From assembly GCF_016921195.1 (NCBI RefSeq), contig NZ_JAFGYF010000002.1:248001-312000 (forward strand): 64,000 nucleotides of DNA, given 5' to 3'. The notes under the pieces were generated by a model. It ran no database searches and was not told where the DNA came from. It saw only the letters and a program-made list of their open reading frames with translations. The position numbers and the translations under genes were made by a program. This stretch comes from Cellulosimicrobium cellulans (GTDB lineage: Bacteria; Actinomycetota; Actinomycetes; Actinomycetales; Cellulomonadaceae). This document shows positions 11,064 through 18,989 of this stretch, piece after piece (position 1 is the first letter of the stretch; each line of letters opens with the position of its first letter).

Positions 11064-11073
11064 ACCGGTCGCG

Positions 11074-11937
11074 TCAGCCCGGGAGGCGCGCGCGGAAGAT
11101 CGCCGTCCCGGGCAGGTAGGCGCCGCGCACCGGGCCCCAGCCGCCCCACACCTCGGTGTTGTCGGCGGGCCAGCCCGGCTCGACGACGTCGCGCAGCTCC
11201 AGCCCTGCCGCGACCACCTCGCGCACGTGGTCGCCGAGCGTGCGGTGGTACTCCGCGTAGACGACCCGGCCGGCGTCGTCCGTCTCGACGTAGGGGCGCC
11301 GGTCGAAGTAGGAGCGGTTGGCCGTGAGCCCGTGCGTGCCGGGGTCGTCGGGGAAGGCCCAGCGCACGGGGTGCGTGACGGAGAACGTCCACGTGCCGCC
11401 GGGACGCAGGACGCGCGCCACCTCGCGATGGATCGCCTCCGCGTCCGGGACGAACGGGATCGCGCCGAACGACGTGAACGCGACGTCGAACGCGTCCTCC
11501 GCGAACGGCAGGCGGCGCGCGTCCGCCTGGACCGCTGGGACCCGGACCCCGGTCGTCCGGTCGAGCGCCGCGCCCGCGGCGAGCATCCCCCGGGAGACGT
11601 CCGTCGCGACCACGTGGGCGCCCTGGGTGACGAGCCAGCGCGAGCACTGGGCAGCCCCAGCGCCGACCTCGAGCACGCGGAGCCCCGCCACGTCGCCGAG
11701 CAGGCGGGCGTCGCGCTCGCGCAGCCCCTCGGGGCACCAGCAGAAGTCGGCCGCGCCGAGGAACGCCCCGTGCTCGTCGAGGTACTCCTGCGCGTTCGCG
11801 TCCCACCACCCGCGCCCGGCGCGACCGCCCTCGGCGGCGGGCACGTCCCGGTAGCCGGCGTCGGCCGTCGGTCCGGGCGGGGCGACGTCGTACGGGGCGG
11901 AGCTCTCGCGGGGCACGGGGGGCGGGGTCGCGCTCAT
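11074..11937 (-). CDS. Class I SAM-dependent methyltransferase
   Basis: The 287-residue protein has a UbiE/SAM_MT11-type fold. The SAM-binding loop is LEVGAGAAQCSRWL at about residue 110, followed by the acidic strand end VATDVS and the QADARRLPFAEDAFD segment. A conserved post-motif block VARVLRPGGTWTFSVTHP follows. The N-terminus is proline-rich and probably disordered. The substrate is unknown; the WWDANAQEYLDEHG block is shared with a set of actinobacterial methyltransferases. The ATG has GGGAGAA nine bases upstream. The gene is convergent with polA (11 bases between stops). Confidence 0.85.
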   Translation of the reverse strand: MSATPPPVPRESSAPYDVAPPGPTADAGYRDVPAAEGGRAGRGWWDANAQEYLDEHGAFLGAADFCWCPEGLRERDARLLGDVAGLRVLEVGAGAAQCSRWLVTQGAHVVATDVSRGMLAAGAALDRTTGVRVPAVQADARRLPFAEDAFDVAFTSFGAIPFVPDAEAIHREVARVLRPGGTWTFSVTHPVRWAFPDDPGTHGLTANRSYFDRRPYVETDDAGRVVYAEYHRTLGDHVREVVAAGLELRDVVEPGWPADNTEVWGGWGPVRGAYLPGTAIFRARLPG

Positions 11938-12164
11938 GCGGCCATTCTCCCGGGACGTGCCGGTCGAGGCCTCCGTCGCGCGCCGCACGGCCCGGGCGCT
12001 CGGGACCTTGGTCGTCGGCGTGCCCGAGGACCGGGACGGACGGTGACCGACGGCGCGGGGTTGACTAGGGTTGAGGGCGACGCGGTGCCGCGGAGGTCGG
12101 CGCCTCCGTCGGCGCCGGGAACGCGCGCGAGGACGCGCGACGGGACGACGAGACGGAGGAACAG
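11938..12164. promoter_or_regulatory. Intergenic region with candidate promoter for the phosphofructokinase
   Basis: A -10-like TAGGGT occurs at 12066-12071, preceded by TTGACT at 12061-12066, which overlaps it and so cannot be its -35. Near the 3' end GGAGGA precedes the pfk GTG. Nothing else stands out. Confidence 0.35.
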
Positions 12165-13190
12165 GTGCGCATCGGACTTCTCACCGGCGGAGGCGACTGC
12201 CCGGGCCTGAACGCGGCGATCCGGGCCGTGGTCAAGCAGGGGACGGGGGAGTACGGGCACACCATCATCGGCTTCCGCAACGGGTGGCGCGGCGTGGTGG
12301 ACGGTGACGTGCACCCGCTCGGGCGCCAGGACATCCGCAACGTGCTCCCGGTCGGCGGCACGCTGCTGGGCACGGCGCGGTTCCACCCGCGTGCGGAGGA
12401 CGGCAGCATGGACGCCGTCCTCGCGACGGTCGAGGCGGAGCACCTCGACGCGCTCATCTGCATCGGCGGCGACGGCACGCTGCACGCCGCAAGCCGCGTC
12501 GCCGAGGCGGGCGTCAAGATCGTGGCGATCCCCAAGACGATCGACAACGACGTCGAGGGCACGGACCTGTCCATCGGGTTCCACACCGCGGTGAACATCG
12601 CGACCGAGGCCCTCGACCGCGTGCACACCACGGCCGAGAGCCACAACCGGGTCATGGTCGTCGAGGTCATGGGCCGCCACGCGGGCTGGATCGCCGTGAA
12701 CTCCGGCATCGCGGGCGGTGCGGAGGTCGTCCTCGCGCCGGAGCAGCCGTTCGACATCGACCAGGTCGTGAAGTTCCTCCGCCACCGGCACCGCGCGCAC
12801 GCGAACTTCTCGATCGTCGTCGTGGCCGAGGGCGCCGTGCCGCGCGAGGGGTCGTCGATGGAGTTCACGCAGCAGCTCGGTCGCTTCGGCGAGATCGTCG
12901 CGGGGTCGATCGGCGAGCGCGTGAGCGCCGAGATCGCGGAGCGCACCGGGTTCGACACGCGCCTCACCGTGCTCGGGCACGTGCAGCGGGGCGGGGAGCC
13001 GACGCCCACCGACCGCATCCTCGGCAGCCGGTTCGGCGTCGCGGCCGTCGACGCGGTGAGCGCGGGGACGTCGGGCGTGATGACGGCGCTGCGCGGGGAG
13101 CGAGTCGAGCTCGTCTCGCTGGCCGAGGTGGCCGGGCGCCCCAAGCGCGTGCCCGAGGAGCTGCTGCGCGTCGCGCGGGTCCTCGCCTGA
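12165..13190 (+). CDS. pfkA: 6-phosphofructokinase, ATP-dependent by its G104, of the K124 mixed group
   Basis: The 341-residue enzyme phosphorylates fructose 6-phosphate. It has the N-terminal GGGDCPGLNAAIR loop, the GGDGT motif at 101-105, the catalytic PKTIDND at 123-129, MGRHAGW and the C-terminal GHVQRGG. Residue 104 is glycine, the marker for ATP as phosphoryl donor; PPi-dependent enzymes have aspartate there. Residue 124 is lysine, the residue usual in PPi enzymes and also present in the actinobacterial ATP-using clade. ATP dependence is therefore the better prediction. The GTG start has GGAGGAACAG just upstream. Confidence 0.93.
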   Translation: MRIGLLTGGGDCPGLNAAIRAVVKQGTGEYGHTIIGFRNGWRGVVDGDVHPLGRQDIRNVLPVGGTLLGTARFHPRAEDGSMDAVLATVEAEHLDALICIGGDGTLHAASRVAEAGVKIVAIPKTIDNDVEGTDLSIGFHTAVNIATEALDRVHTTAESHNRVMVVEVMGRHAGWIAVNSGIAGGAEVVLAPEQPFDIDQVVKFLRHRHRAHANFSIVVVAEGAVPREGSSMEFTQQLGRFGEIVAGSIGERVSAEIAERTGFDTRLTVLGHVQRGGEPTPTDRILGSRFGVAAVDAVSAGTSGVMTALRGERVELVSLAEVAGRPKRVPEELLRVARVLA

Positions 13191-13230
13191 CGCCGGAACG
13201 CACGAAGCCCGCGCGACCGCCACAGCCACG

Positions 13231-13260
13231 TTGACCACCGGGGTGACACCCGGATAAGGT
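13231..13260 (+). promoter_or_regulatory. Promoter of rpsA
   Basis: TTGACC (13231-13236) and TAAGGT (13255-13260) with an 18-base spacer, a near-consensus housekeeping promoter. The predicted leader is about 125 bases long. Confidence 0.6.
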
Positions 13261-13393
13261 GGACGGCGGTGCGTTGCGCCTGCCTTCGTCCCGGAACACG
13301 ACGCCAACCATGACGTCCACGGGTCAGCGGCGGCGGCGCGCCGAGAACCCTACCCGCTCGACTACACCTGTCCGCATCGGAGCATCGAACTCA

Positions 13394-14872
13394 ATGACCA
13401 TCTCTACCCCCGCGAAGTCCGCACCCCAGGTTGCCGTCAACGACATCGGCACCGAGGAGGACTTCCTCGCCGCCGTTGACGCGACCATCAAGTACTTCAA
13501 CGACGGCGACATCGTCGAAGGCACGATCGTCAAGGTGGACCGCGACGAGGTCCTCCTCGACATCGGCTACAAGACCGAGGGCGTCATCCCCTCCCGCGAG
13601 CTGTCGATCAAGCACGACGTGGACCCCGGCGAGGTCGTCAACGTCGGCGACGCGGTCGAGGCCCTCGTCCTCCAGAAGGAGGACAAGGAAGGCCGTCTGA
13701 TCCTGTCCAAGAAGCGCGCCCAGTACGAGCGCGCCTGGGGCACGATCGAGAAGATCAAGGAGGAGGACGGCGTCGTCACCGGCACCGTCATCGAGGTCGT
13801 CAAGGGTGGTCTCATCCTCGACATCGGCCTCCGTGGCTTCCTCCCGGCCTCCCTGGTGGAGATGCGTCGCGTCCGCGACCTCCAGCCGTACGTCGGCAAG
13901 GAGATCGAGGCGAAGATCATCGAGCTCGACAAGAACCGCAACAACGTCGTCCTCTCGCGCCGCGCCTGGCTCGAGCAGACGCAGTCCGAGGTCCGCTCCA
14001 CCTTCCTGCAGACGCTGCAGAAGGGCCAGGTGCGCCCCGGTGTCGTCTCCTCGATCGTCAACTTCGGTGCGTTCGTGGACCTCGGCGGCGTCGACGGCCT
14101 CGTGCACGTCTCCGAGCTGTCCTGGAAGCACATCGACCACCCGTCCGAGGTCGTCGAGGTCGGCCAGGAGGTCACGGTCGAGGTCCTCGACGTCGACTTC
14201 GACCGCGAGCGCGTCTCGCTGTCGCTCAAGGCGACGCAGGAGGACCCGTGGCAGACGTTCGCCCGGACCCACGCGATCGGTCAGGTCGTGCCGGGCAAGG
14301 TCACCAAGCTCGTCCCGTTCGGTGCGTTCGTGCGCGTCGAGGACGGCATCGAGGGCCTCGTGCACATCTCGGAGCTGGCCGTGCGCCACGTCGAGCTGCC
14401 GGAGCAGGTCGTCAACGTCGGTGACGAGGTCTTCGTCAAGGTCATCGACATCGACCTCGAGCGCCGTCGCATCTCGCTGTCGCTCAAGCAGGCCAACGAG
14501 GGCGTCGACCCGGAGTCGGACGACTTCGACCCCGCGCTCTACGGCATGGCCGCCGAGTACGACGAGCAGGGGAACTACAAGTACCCCGAGGGCTTCGACC
14601 CGGAGACCAACGAGTGGCTCGAGGGCTTCGAGGCGCAGCGCGAGGCCTGGGAGGCGGAGTACGCCAAGGCGCACGAGCGCTGGGAGGCGCACCGCAAGCA
14701 GGTCGCCGAGGCCGTCAAGGCCGACTACGACGCCGCGTCGGGCGACTCGGGCTCCTCGAGCTCCGCGTCCTCGAGCACGTCCTACTCGTCGGCCCCGGCC
14801 GCCGAGGCCACGGGCACGCTCGCGTCGGACGAGGCGCTCGCCGCGCTCCGCGAGAAGCTCACCGGCAACTGA
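13394..14872 (+). CDS. rpsA: 30S ribosomal protein S1
   Basis: This 492-residue RNA-binding ribosomal protein helps the 30S subunit load mRNA. Four S1 (OB-fold) repeats are visible, beginning near residues 37, 122, 207 and 293; two carry the typical FGAFV strand (VNFGAFVDLGGVDGLVH and VPFGAFVRVEDGIEGLVH). The C-terminal tail is acidic, then serine-rich (GSSSSASSST), and probably disordered. The start at 13394 matches the conserved N-terminus of actinobacterial S1. An in-frame ATG at 13310 would add 28 basic residues and is unlikely. Only a weak purine stretch (CGGAG, 11 bases away) precedes the ATG, reminiscent of the poor ribosome site of autoregulated rpsA in E. coli. Confidence 0.97.
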   Translation: MTISTPAKSAPQVAVNDIGTEEDFLAAVDATIKYFNDGDIVEGTIVKVDRDEVLLDIGYKTEGVIPSRELSIKHDVDPGEVVNVGDAVEALVLQKEDKEGRLILSKKRAQYERAWGTIEKIKEEDGVVTGTVIEVVKGGLILDIGLRGFLPASLVEMRRVRDLQPYVGKEIEAKIIELDKNRNNVVLSRRAWLEQTQSEVRSTFLQTLQKGQVRPGVVSSIVNFGAFVDLGGVDGLVHVSELSWKHIDHPSEVVEVGQEVTVEVLDVDFDRERVSLSLKATQEDPWQTFARTHAIGQVVPGKVTKLVPFGAFVRVEDGIEGLVHISELAVRHVELPEQVVNVGDEVFVKVIDIDLERRRISLSLKQANEGVDPESDDFDPALYGMAAEYDEQGNYKYPEGFDPETNEWLEGFEAQREAWEAEYAKAHERWEAHRKQVAEAVKADYDAASGDSGSSSSASSSTSYSSAPAAEATGTLASDEALAALREKLTGN

Positions 14873-14919
14873 TCTCCCCTGACGCTCCGCCGTCGGGCGG
14901 AACCGTCGCAGGTCGCACG

Positions 14920-14950
14920 AAGGCCCGCCACCCGCTGGGTGGCGGGCCTT
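14920..14950. terminator. Bidirectional terminator between rpsA and the ABC exporter
   Basis: Perfect 14-bp stem (14920-14933 with 14937-14950) and a three-base loop. It ends rpsA on the plus strand and the exporter gene on the minus strand. Confidence 0.8.
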
Positions 14951-14986
14951 CGCCGTACTCGGCGTTCGACAACCGCATGCTCGGTG

Positions 14987-16897
14987 TCAGGCCACGGGCA
15001 CGGAGGGCGAGTCCGCGAACTGCGTCCGGTAGAGCGCGGCGTACCGGCCGTCACGGGCGAGCAGCTCTGTGTGCGTGCCCGTCTCGACGACGCGGCCGGC
15101 GTCGAGGACGACGATGAGGTCCGCCTCGCGCACGGTCGAGAGCCGGTGCGCGATGACGAGCGACGTGCGCCCGCGCAGCGCCTCGGCGAGCGCCGCCTGG
15201 ACCGCCGCCTCGGAGCCGGAGTCGAGGTGCGCCGTCGCCTCGTCGAGGACGACGAGCTGCGGCGCCTTGAGGAAGACGCGGGCGATGGCCAGTCGCTGGC
15301 GCTCGCCGCCGGACATCCGGTAGCCGCGGTCGCCCACGACGGTGTCCATCCCCGACGGCAGCGCCGCGACGACGTCCCACACGTGCGCGCGCCGCAGCGC
15401 GGCCTCGAGCTCGGCGTCGGTCGCGTCCGGCTTGGCGTACCGGAGGTTCTCCGCGATGGAGTCGTGGAAGAGGTGGGCCTCCTGCGTAACCACGCCGACG
15501 GCGTCGTGCAGGCTCTCCTGCGTGACCTCGCGCAGGTCGCGACCGGCGATCCGCACGTGGCCCGCACTCGGGTCGTACATGCGGGTGACGAGCTGGGACA
15601 CGGTCGTCTTGCCCGCCCCGGACGAGCCGACGAGCGCGACCATCGCCCCCGCGGGGACGGCGAACGAGACGTCGCGCAGCGTGTCCGTCGTAGGGTCCGT
15701 CCCCTCGACGGCGACCGACTCGAGCGACGCGAGGGAGACCTCGGACGCGCTCGGGTAGCGGAACGTCACGCCGTCCAGCTCGAGGCTCGCGCCGTCCCGT
15801 TCGATGTCCGCGGCGAGGTCGTGGGCGTCGGGCGCGTCCGTGACCGTCGGCTCGAGGTCGAGCACCTCGAGCACGCGCTCGAAGCTCACGAGCGCGGTCA
15901 TGACGTCCACCTGGACGTTGGACATGGCGGTCAGCGGGCCGTAGAGGCGCCCGAGGTAGGCGGTGAGCGCGACGACGGTGCCGACCGTCAGCGTGCCGGA
16001 GATCGCCATGACGCCGCCGAGCCCGTAGACGATCGCGACGGCGACCGAGGCGACGACGGTGAGGCCCACGCGGAAGACCGTGCCGTACATGGCCTGCTTC
16101 ACGCCGATGTCGCGGACGCGGCGGGCCTGGGTGGCGAACCGGGAGGACTCGCGGCCCGGGTCGCCGAAGACCTTGACGAGGTGGGCCCCCGCGACGTTGA
16201 ACCTCTCGTTCATGGTCTGCGCCGCCTCGGCGTTGAGCTCGTAGCTCTCGCGCGTGATCGCGGCGAGGCGCTTGCCGACCCAGCGGGCCGGGAGCACGAA
16301 CGCAGGCAGCAGCGTCAGGGCGAGGAGCGTGAGCTGCCAGGACATGGAGAGCATCGCGGCGAGGACGAACACCACGGTGAGGAGGTTCGAGAAGACGTTG
16401 GAGAGCGTCGAGGTGAACGCCTGCTGCGCGCCGAGGACGTCGCCGTTGAGACGCTGGAGGAGCGCCCCGGTCCGGGTGCGGCTGAAGAACGCGAGCGGCA
16501 TGCGCTGCACGTGGTCGAACACGGCGGTGCGCAGGTCGACGATGAGACCTTCGCCGATGCGCGAGGAGAACCAGCGCTGGGCGACGCCGAGGGCGCCGGA
16601 GAGCACCGCGAGCCCCGCGGCGACGAGCGACAGCGCGACGACGACGCCGACGTCCCCGGCGGTGATGCCGTCGTCGATGATCCGCTGGAAGAGCAGGGGC
16701 GTGACCGCGCCCGCGGCGGCGTCGATCGAGATGAGCACGAGGAAGGCCGCGAGCTGGCGACGGTAGGGCCGGGCGAACGTGAGGACGCGTCGGATCGTGC
16801 CGCGGCGCAGCCGGCGAGAGGCGACGGAGGAGTCCTGGCGGAACGAGCGCATGCCGCGCCCGCCGCCGGAGCCGGGAAGGGGGGAGGTAAAAGACAT
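14987..16897 (-). CDS. ABC exporter half-transporter (transmembrane and ATPase domains fused)
   Basis: The 636-residue protein has an N-terminal six-helix exporter domain (about residues 35-320) and a C-terminal ATPase domain. ATPase motifs are Walker A GSSGAGKTT, Q-loop VVTQEAHLFHDS, signature MSGGERQRLA, Walker B LVVLDEAT and the switch histidine in IAHRLS. It should work as a homodimer that exports a drug or lipid-like substrate, as in the MsbA/BmrA type; the substrate is unknown. The ATG has AGGAGG upstream. It is divergent from a MarR regulator, with a perfect operator-like inverted repeat between them, so regulation by that MarR is likely. Confidence 0.93.
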   Translation of the reverse strand: MSFTSPLPGSGGGRGMRSFRQDSSVASRRLRRGTIRRVLTFARPYRRQLAAFLVLISIDAAAGAVTPLLFQRIIDDGITAGDVGVVVALSLVAAGLAVLSGALGVAQRWFSSRIGEGLIVDLRTAVFDHVQRMPLAFFSRTRTGALLQRLNGDVLGAQQAFTSTLSNVFSNLLTVVFVLAAMLSMSWQLTLLALTLLPAFVLPARWVGKRLAAITRESYELNAEAAQTMNERFNVAGAHLVKVFGDPGRESSRFATQARRVRDIGVKQAMYGTVFRVGLTVVASVAVAIVYGLGGVMAISGTLTVGTVVALTAYLGRLYGPLTAMSNVQVDVMTALVSFERVLEVLDLEPTVTDAPDAHDLAADIERDGASLELDGVTFRYPSASEVSLASLESVAVEGTDPTTDTLRDVSFAVPAGAMVALVGSSGAGKTTVSQLVTRMYDPSAGHVRIAGRDLREVTQESLHDAVGVVTQEAHLFHDSIAENLRYAKPDATDAELEAALRRAHVWDVVAALPSGMDTVVGDRGYRMSGGERQRLAIARVFLKAPQLVVLDEATAHLDSGSEAAVQAALAEALRGRTSLVIAHRLSTVREADLIVVLDAGRVVETGTHTELLARDGRYAALYRTQFADSPSVPVA

Positions 16898-16988
16898 GGG
16901 GCCTCCTGGGTGGGGGAGGGGCGCGTCGTCCGTGGCGGTCCGGGCCTGCCGGCGGGCGCGGTCTGGTGGCCGCAGGCGCGCGAAATCG

Positions 16989-17009
16989 ATAGTGAGTCTA
17001 CCTCACTAT
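16989..17009. promoter_or_regulatory. Inverted-repeat operator between the ABC exporter and the MarR gene
   Basis: ATAGTGAG (16989-16996) and CTCACTAT (17002-17009) are perfect 8-bp arms around TCTAC. The site is between divergent promoters: rightward TTGCCA (17016-17021)/TACGCT, and a leftward TTGTGG (17024-17019)/TAGACT (17000-16995) with an 18-base spacer whose -10 lies inside the operator. Binding here should block the exporter promoter directly. Confidence 0.7.
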
Positions 17010-17015
17010 GAGTGC

Positions 17016-17046
17016 TTGCCACAAGTGGTTCCTCCGCGGGTACGCT
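17016..17046 (+). promoter_or_regulatory. Promoter of the MarR gene (leaderless)
   Basis: TTGCCA (17016-17021), a 19-base spacer and TACGCT (17041-17046), seven bases before the GTG at 17054. Confidence 0.5.
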
Positions 17047-17053
17047 CGGTCTC

Positions 17054-17602
17054 GTGACGAGCGATGCGACACCGCGCGCCGCGACCGGCGTGCCCCTCAC
17101 CGGCACGGCCTCGACGACCGACGAGGCGGGGGAGTTCCTCGCACTCCTCCACGGGGCGCTGCGCACCGTGCGCCGCGAGGCGAGCGAACGGCTCGAGCCG
17201 GCGGGGACGACTCCCGGCCAGTTCCGCATGCTGCGCTTCCTCGCGCGGTGCGACGGGCCCTGCCGTCTGGGCGCGGTCGCGTCCGCGCTCGACGTCGCGC
17301 CGCGCTCGGTGACGTCCAAGGTGGACGACGCGGAGCAGGCGGGGCTCGTCCGGCGCACACCGGACCCGTACGACCGGCGGGCCACCCTCGTCGAGCTCAC
17401 CCCGCGCGGGCGCGACGTCGTCGAGCAGGTCGGTGCGGAGCGGTCGTCCAGCGCGGGGACGATGCTCGCCCGTCTCGACGCCGCCGAGCGTGCCGAGCTC
17501 CTCCGGCTACTGCGCGCGGTCGCGGGAGAGCGGGACGTCGACCCGCGGCGTCCGGAGGCGGACGCCGGCGAGAACGCGAGCGGGTCGCGCGGCCACCGCT
17601 GA
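17054..17602 (+). CDS. MarR-family transcriptional regulator
   Basis: The 182-residue protein has the winged helix of MarR: TPGQFRMLRFLAR, then the recognition helix region VASALDVAPRSVTSKVDDAEQ and the wing GLVRRTPDPYDRRATLVELTPRG with the family's D-x-R-R. The C-terminal 30 residues are charged and probably disordered. It most likely represses the divergent ABC exporter and itself through the inverted repeat at 16989-17009, responding to a ligand that the exporter removes; that is inference from gene order. I chose the GTG at 17054 because a -10 box lies seven bases upstream; an ATG at 17012 would sit in the promoter. Confidence 0.9.
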   Translation: MTSDATPRAATGVPLTGTASTTDEAGEFLALLHGALRTVRREASERLEPAGTTPGQFRMLRFLARCDGPCRLGAVASALDVAPRSVTSKVDDAEQAGLVRRTPDPYDRRATLVELTPRGRDVVEQVGAERSSSAGTMLARLDAAERAELLRLLRAVAGERDVDPRRPEADAGENASGSRGHR

Positions 17603-17661
17603 GCGGTCATGACGCCCCGACGTCCTCGGCGGGGCCACGCTGCGGCTGGCAGGATGGGCGC

Positions 17662-18303
17662 ATGTTTCGCATCGGGCTGACCGGAGGAATCGCGGCGGGG
17701 AAGTCCGTCGCGCTCGCACGCTTCGCCGAGCTCGGCGCCGTGGTCGTGGACTACGACCGTCTCGCGCGGGATGCCGTCGCACCCGGGACGGTCGGCCTCG
17801 ACGAGGTCGTCGAGGCCTTCGGGCCGGGCGTCCTCGACCGCGACGGCGCGCTCGACCGGGCTGCGCTGGGGAGCGTCGTGTTCGGCGACGACGGCGCGCG
17901 CGAGCGGCTCAACGCGATCGTCCACCCCGAGGTGCGCCGGCTCGCGGCCGAGCGCGAGGCCGCTGCGGGGGCGGCCGACCCTCGAGCCGTCGTCGTGCAC
18001 GACATCCCGCTCCTCGTCGAGACGGGGGACCCGGCGCGGTTCCACTGCGTCGTGGTCGTGCACACGCCCGAGGACGTGCGGGTGAGCCGGCTCGTCGAGG
18101 GGCGCGGCCTGACGGAGGACGAGGCCCGGGCGCGCCTCGCCGCGCAGGCCGACGACGCGTCGCGCCTCGCCGCCGCGGACGTCACGCTCGACGGGTCCGG
18201 CCCGCCCGAGGCGCTGCGGGCGCAGGTCGACGAGCTGTGGGTGCGGGTGCGGGCCGAGGTCGACGCGGAGGTCCGGGCCGAGCTCGAGGAGCACGAGGCG
18301 TGA
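17662..18303 (+). CDS. coaE: Dephospho-CoA kinase
   Basis: This 213-residue enzyme phosphorylates dephospho-CoA, the last step of coenzyme A synthesis. The P-loop is GLTGGIAAGKS at residues 5-15, followed by the substrate segment VVDYDRLARDAVAPG. HPEVRR and HDIPLLVE are the other family blocks. It lacks the extra C-terminal GrpB-like domain found in the mycobacterial enzyme. A CAGGAT -10-like box lies six bases before the ATG. The pcp gene overlaps the stop codon as GTGA, so the two are co-translated. In many actinobacteria coaE lies between rpsA and uvrB, as it does here apart from inserted genes. Confidence 0.95.
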   Translation: MFRIGLTGGIAAGKSVALARFAELGAVVVDYDRLARDAVAPGTVGLDEVVEAFGPGVLDRDGALDRAALGSVVFGDDGARERLNAIVHPEVRRLAAEREAAAGAADPRAVVVHDIPLLVETGDPARFHCVVVVHTPEDVRVSRLVEGRGLTEDEARARLAAQADDASRLAAADVTLDGSGPPEALRAQVDELWVRVRAEVDAEVRAELEEHEA

Positions 18304-18917
18304 CGGTCGTCGTCAGCGGGTTCGAGCCGTTCGACGGTGCAGGCGGCAACCCGTCGTGGGAGACTGCCGCGCGGCTCGCCGAGCGGGGGCAGGAGCTCGT
18401 GGGTGATCGTGTGGTGGCCGTGCGGCTCCCCGTGACGTTCGGTGGCGCGTGGCAGGTGCTCGACGCGGCGATCCGTGCCCACGACCCGGACGTCGTGGTC
18501 GCCCTCGGCCTCGCGGGTGGGGCGACCCGCGTGCGCCTGGAGCGGGTCGCGGTCAACGTGCGTGACGCCCGGATCCCCGACAACGGGGGAGCGCAGCCGG
18601 TCGACGTCCCGGTGGTCGCCGGCGCGCCGGTCGGGTACTGGTCGACGCTCCCGCTCAAGGCGTCGCTCGCCGCGATCCGGGCGGCGGACGTCCCGGTGGA
18701 GGTGTCGAGCACGGCGGGGACGTACGTGTGCAACGACGTCTTCTACGCCCTCATGCACCACTGGGGTGCCGGGCCGGGACGGCGAGCCGGGTTCGTCCAC
18801 GTCCCCGGGTCCGACGTCGTCCCGATCGAGGATCAGGCCATGGCCGTGGCCGCCGTCGTGCGGCACGCGCTCCTCGGGACCCCCGACCCCGTCCTCGCGG
18901 GCGGCACGGAGAGCTGA
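18300..18917 (+). CDS. pcp: Pyroglutamyl-peptidase I (pyrrolidone-carboxylate peptidase)
   Basis: This 205-residue cytosolic cysteine peptidase (family C15) removes N-terminal pyroglutamate from peptides. The catalytic triad can be placed by numbering: E81 in RLERVAVN, C144 in AGTYVCNDVFY and H167 in FVHVPGSD, in register with the known Glu81-Cys144-His168. The N-terminal VSGFEPFDGAGGNPSWE and LPVTF blocks are typical. The GTG start overlaps the coaE stop by four bases. A very strong terminator follows. The link to CoA synthesis is probably only positional. Confidence 0.95.
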   Translation: MTVVVSGFEPFDGAGGNPSWETAARLAERGQELVGDRVVAVRLPVTFGGAWQVLDAAIRAHDPDVVVALGLAGGATRVRLERVAVNVRDARIPDNGGAQPVDVPVVAGAPVGYWSTLPLKASLAAIRAADVPVEVSSTAGTYVCNDVFYALMHHWGAGPGRRAGFVHVPGSDVVPIEDQAMAVAAVVRHALLGTPDPVLAGGTES

Positions 18918-18933
18918 CCCGAGCGCGGGGACG

Positions 18934-18969
18934 CCGAGGGCCCGGCAGGTCGTCCTGCCGGGCCCTCGG
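18934..18969. terminator. Bidirectional terminator between pcp and the surface-protein gene
   Basis: Perfect 16-bp GC-rich stem (18934-18949 with 18954-18969) and a TCGT loop, between convergent genes. Confidence 0.85.
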
Positions 18970-18989
18970 TGCGTGCTCGTGCCCGAGCG

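Noticed and set aside
13259-13393. An rpsA start upstream of 13394
   Set aside because: The extra residues are not typical of S1, and the region is the mRNA leader.
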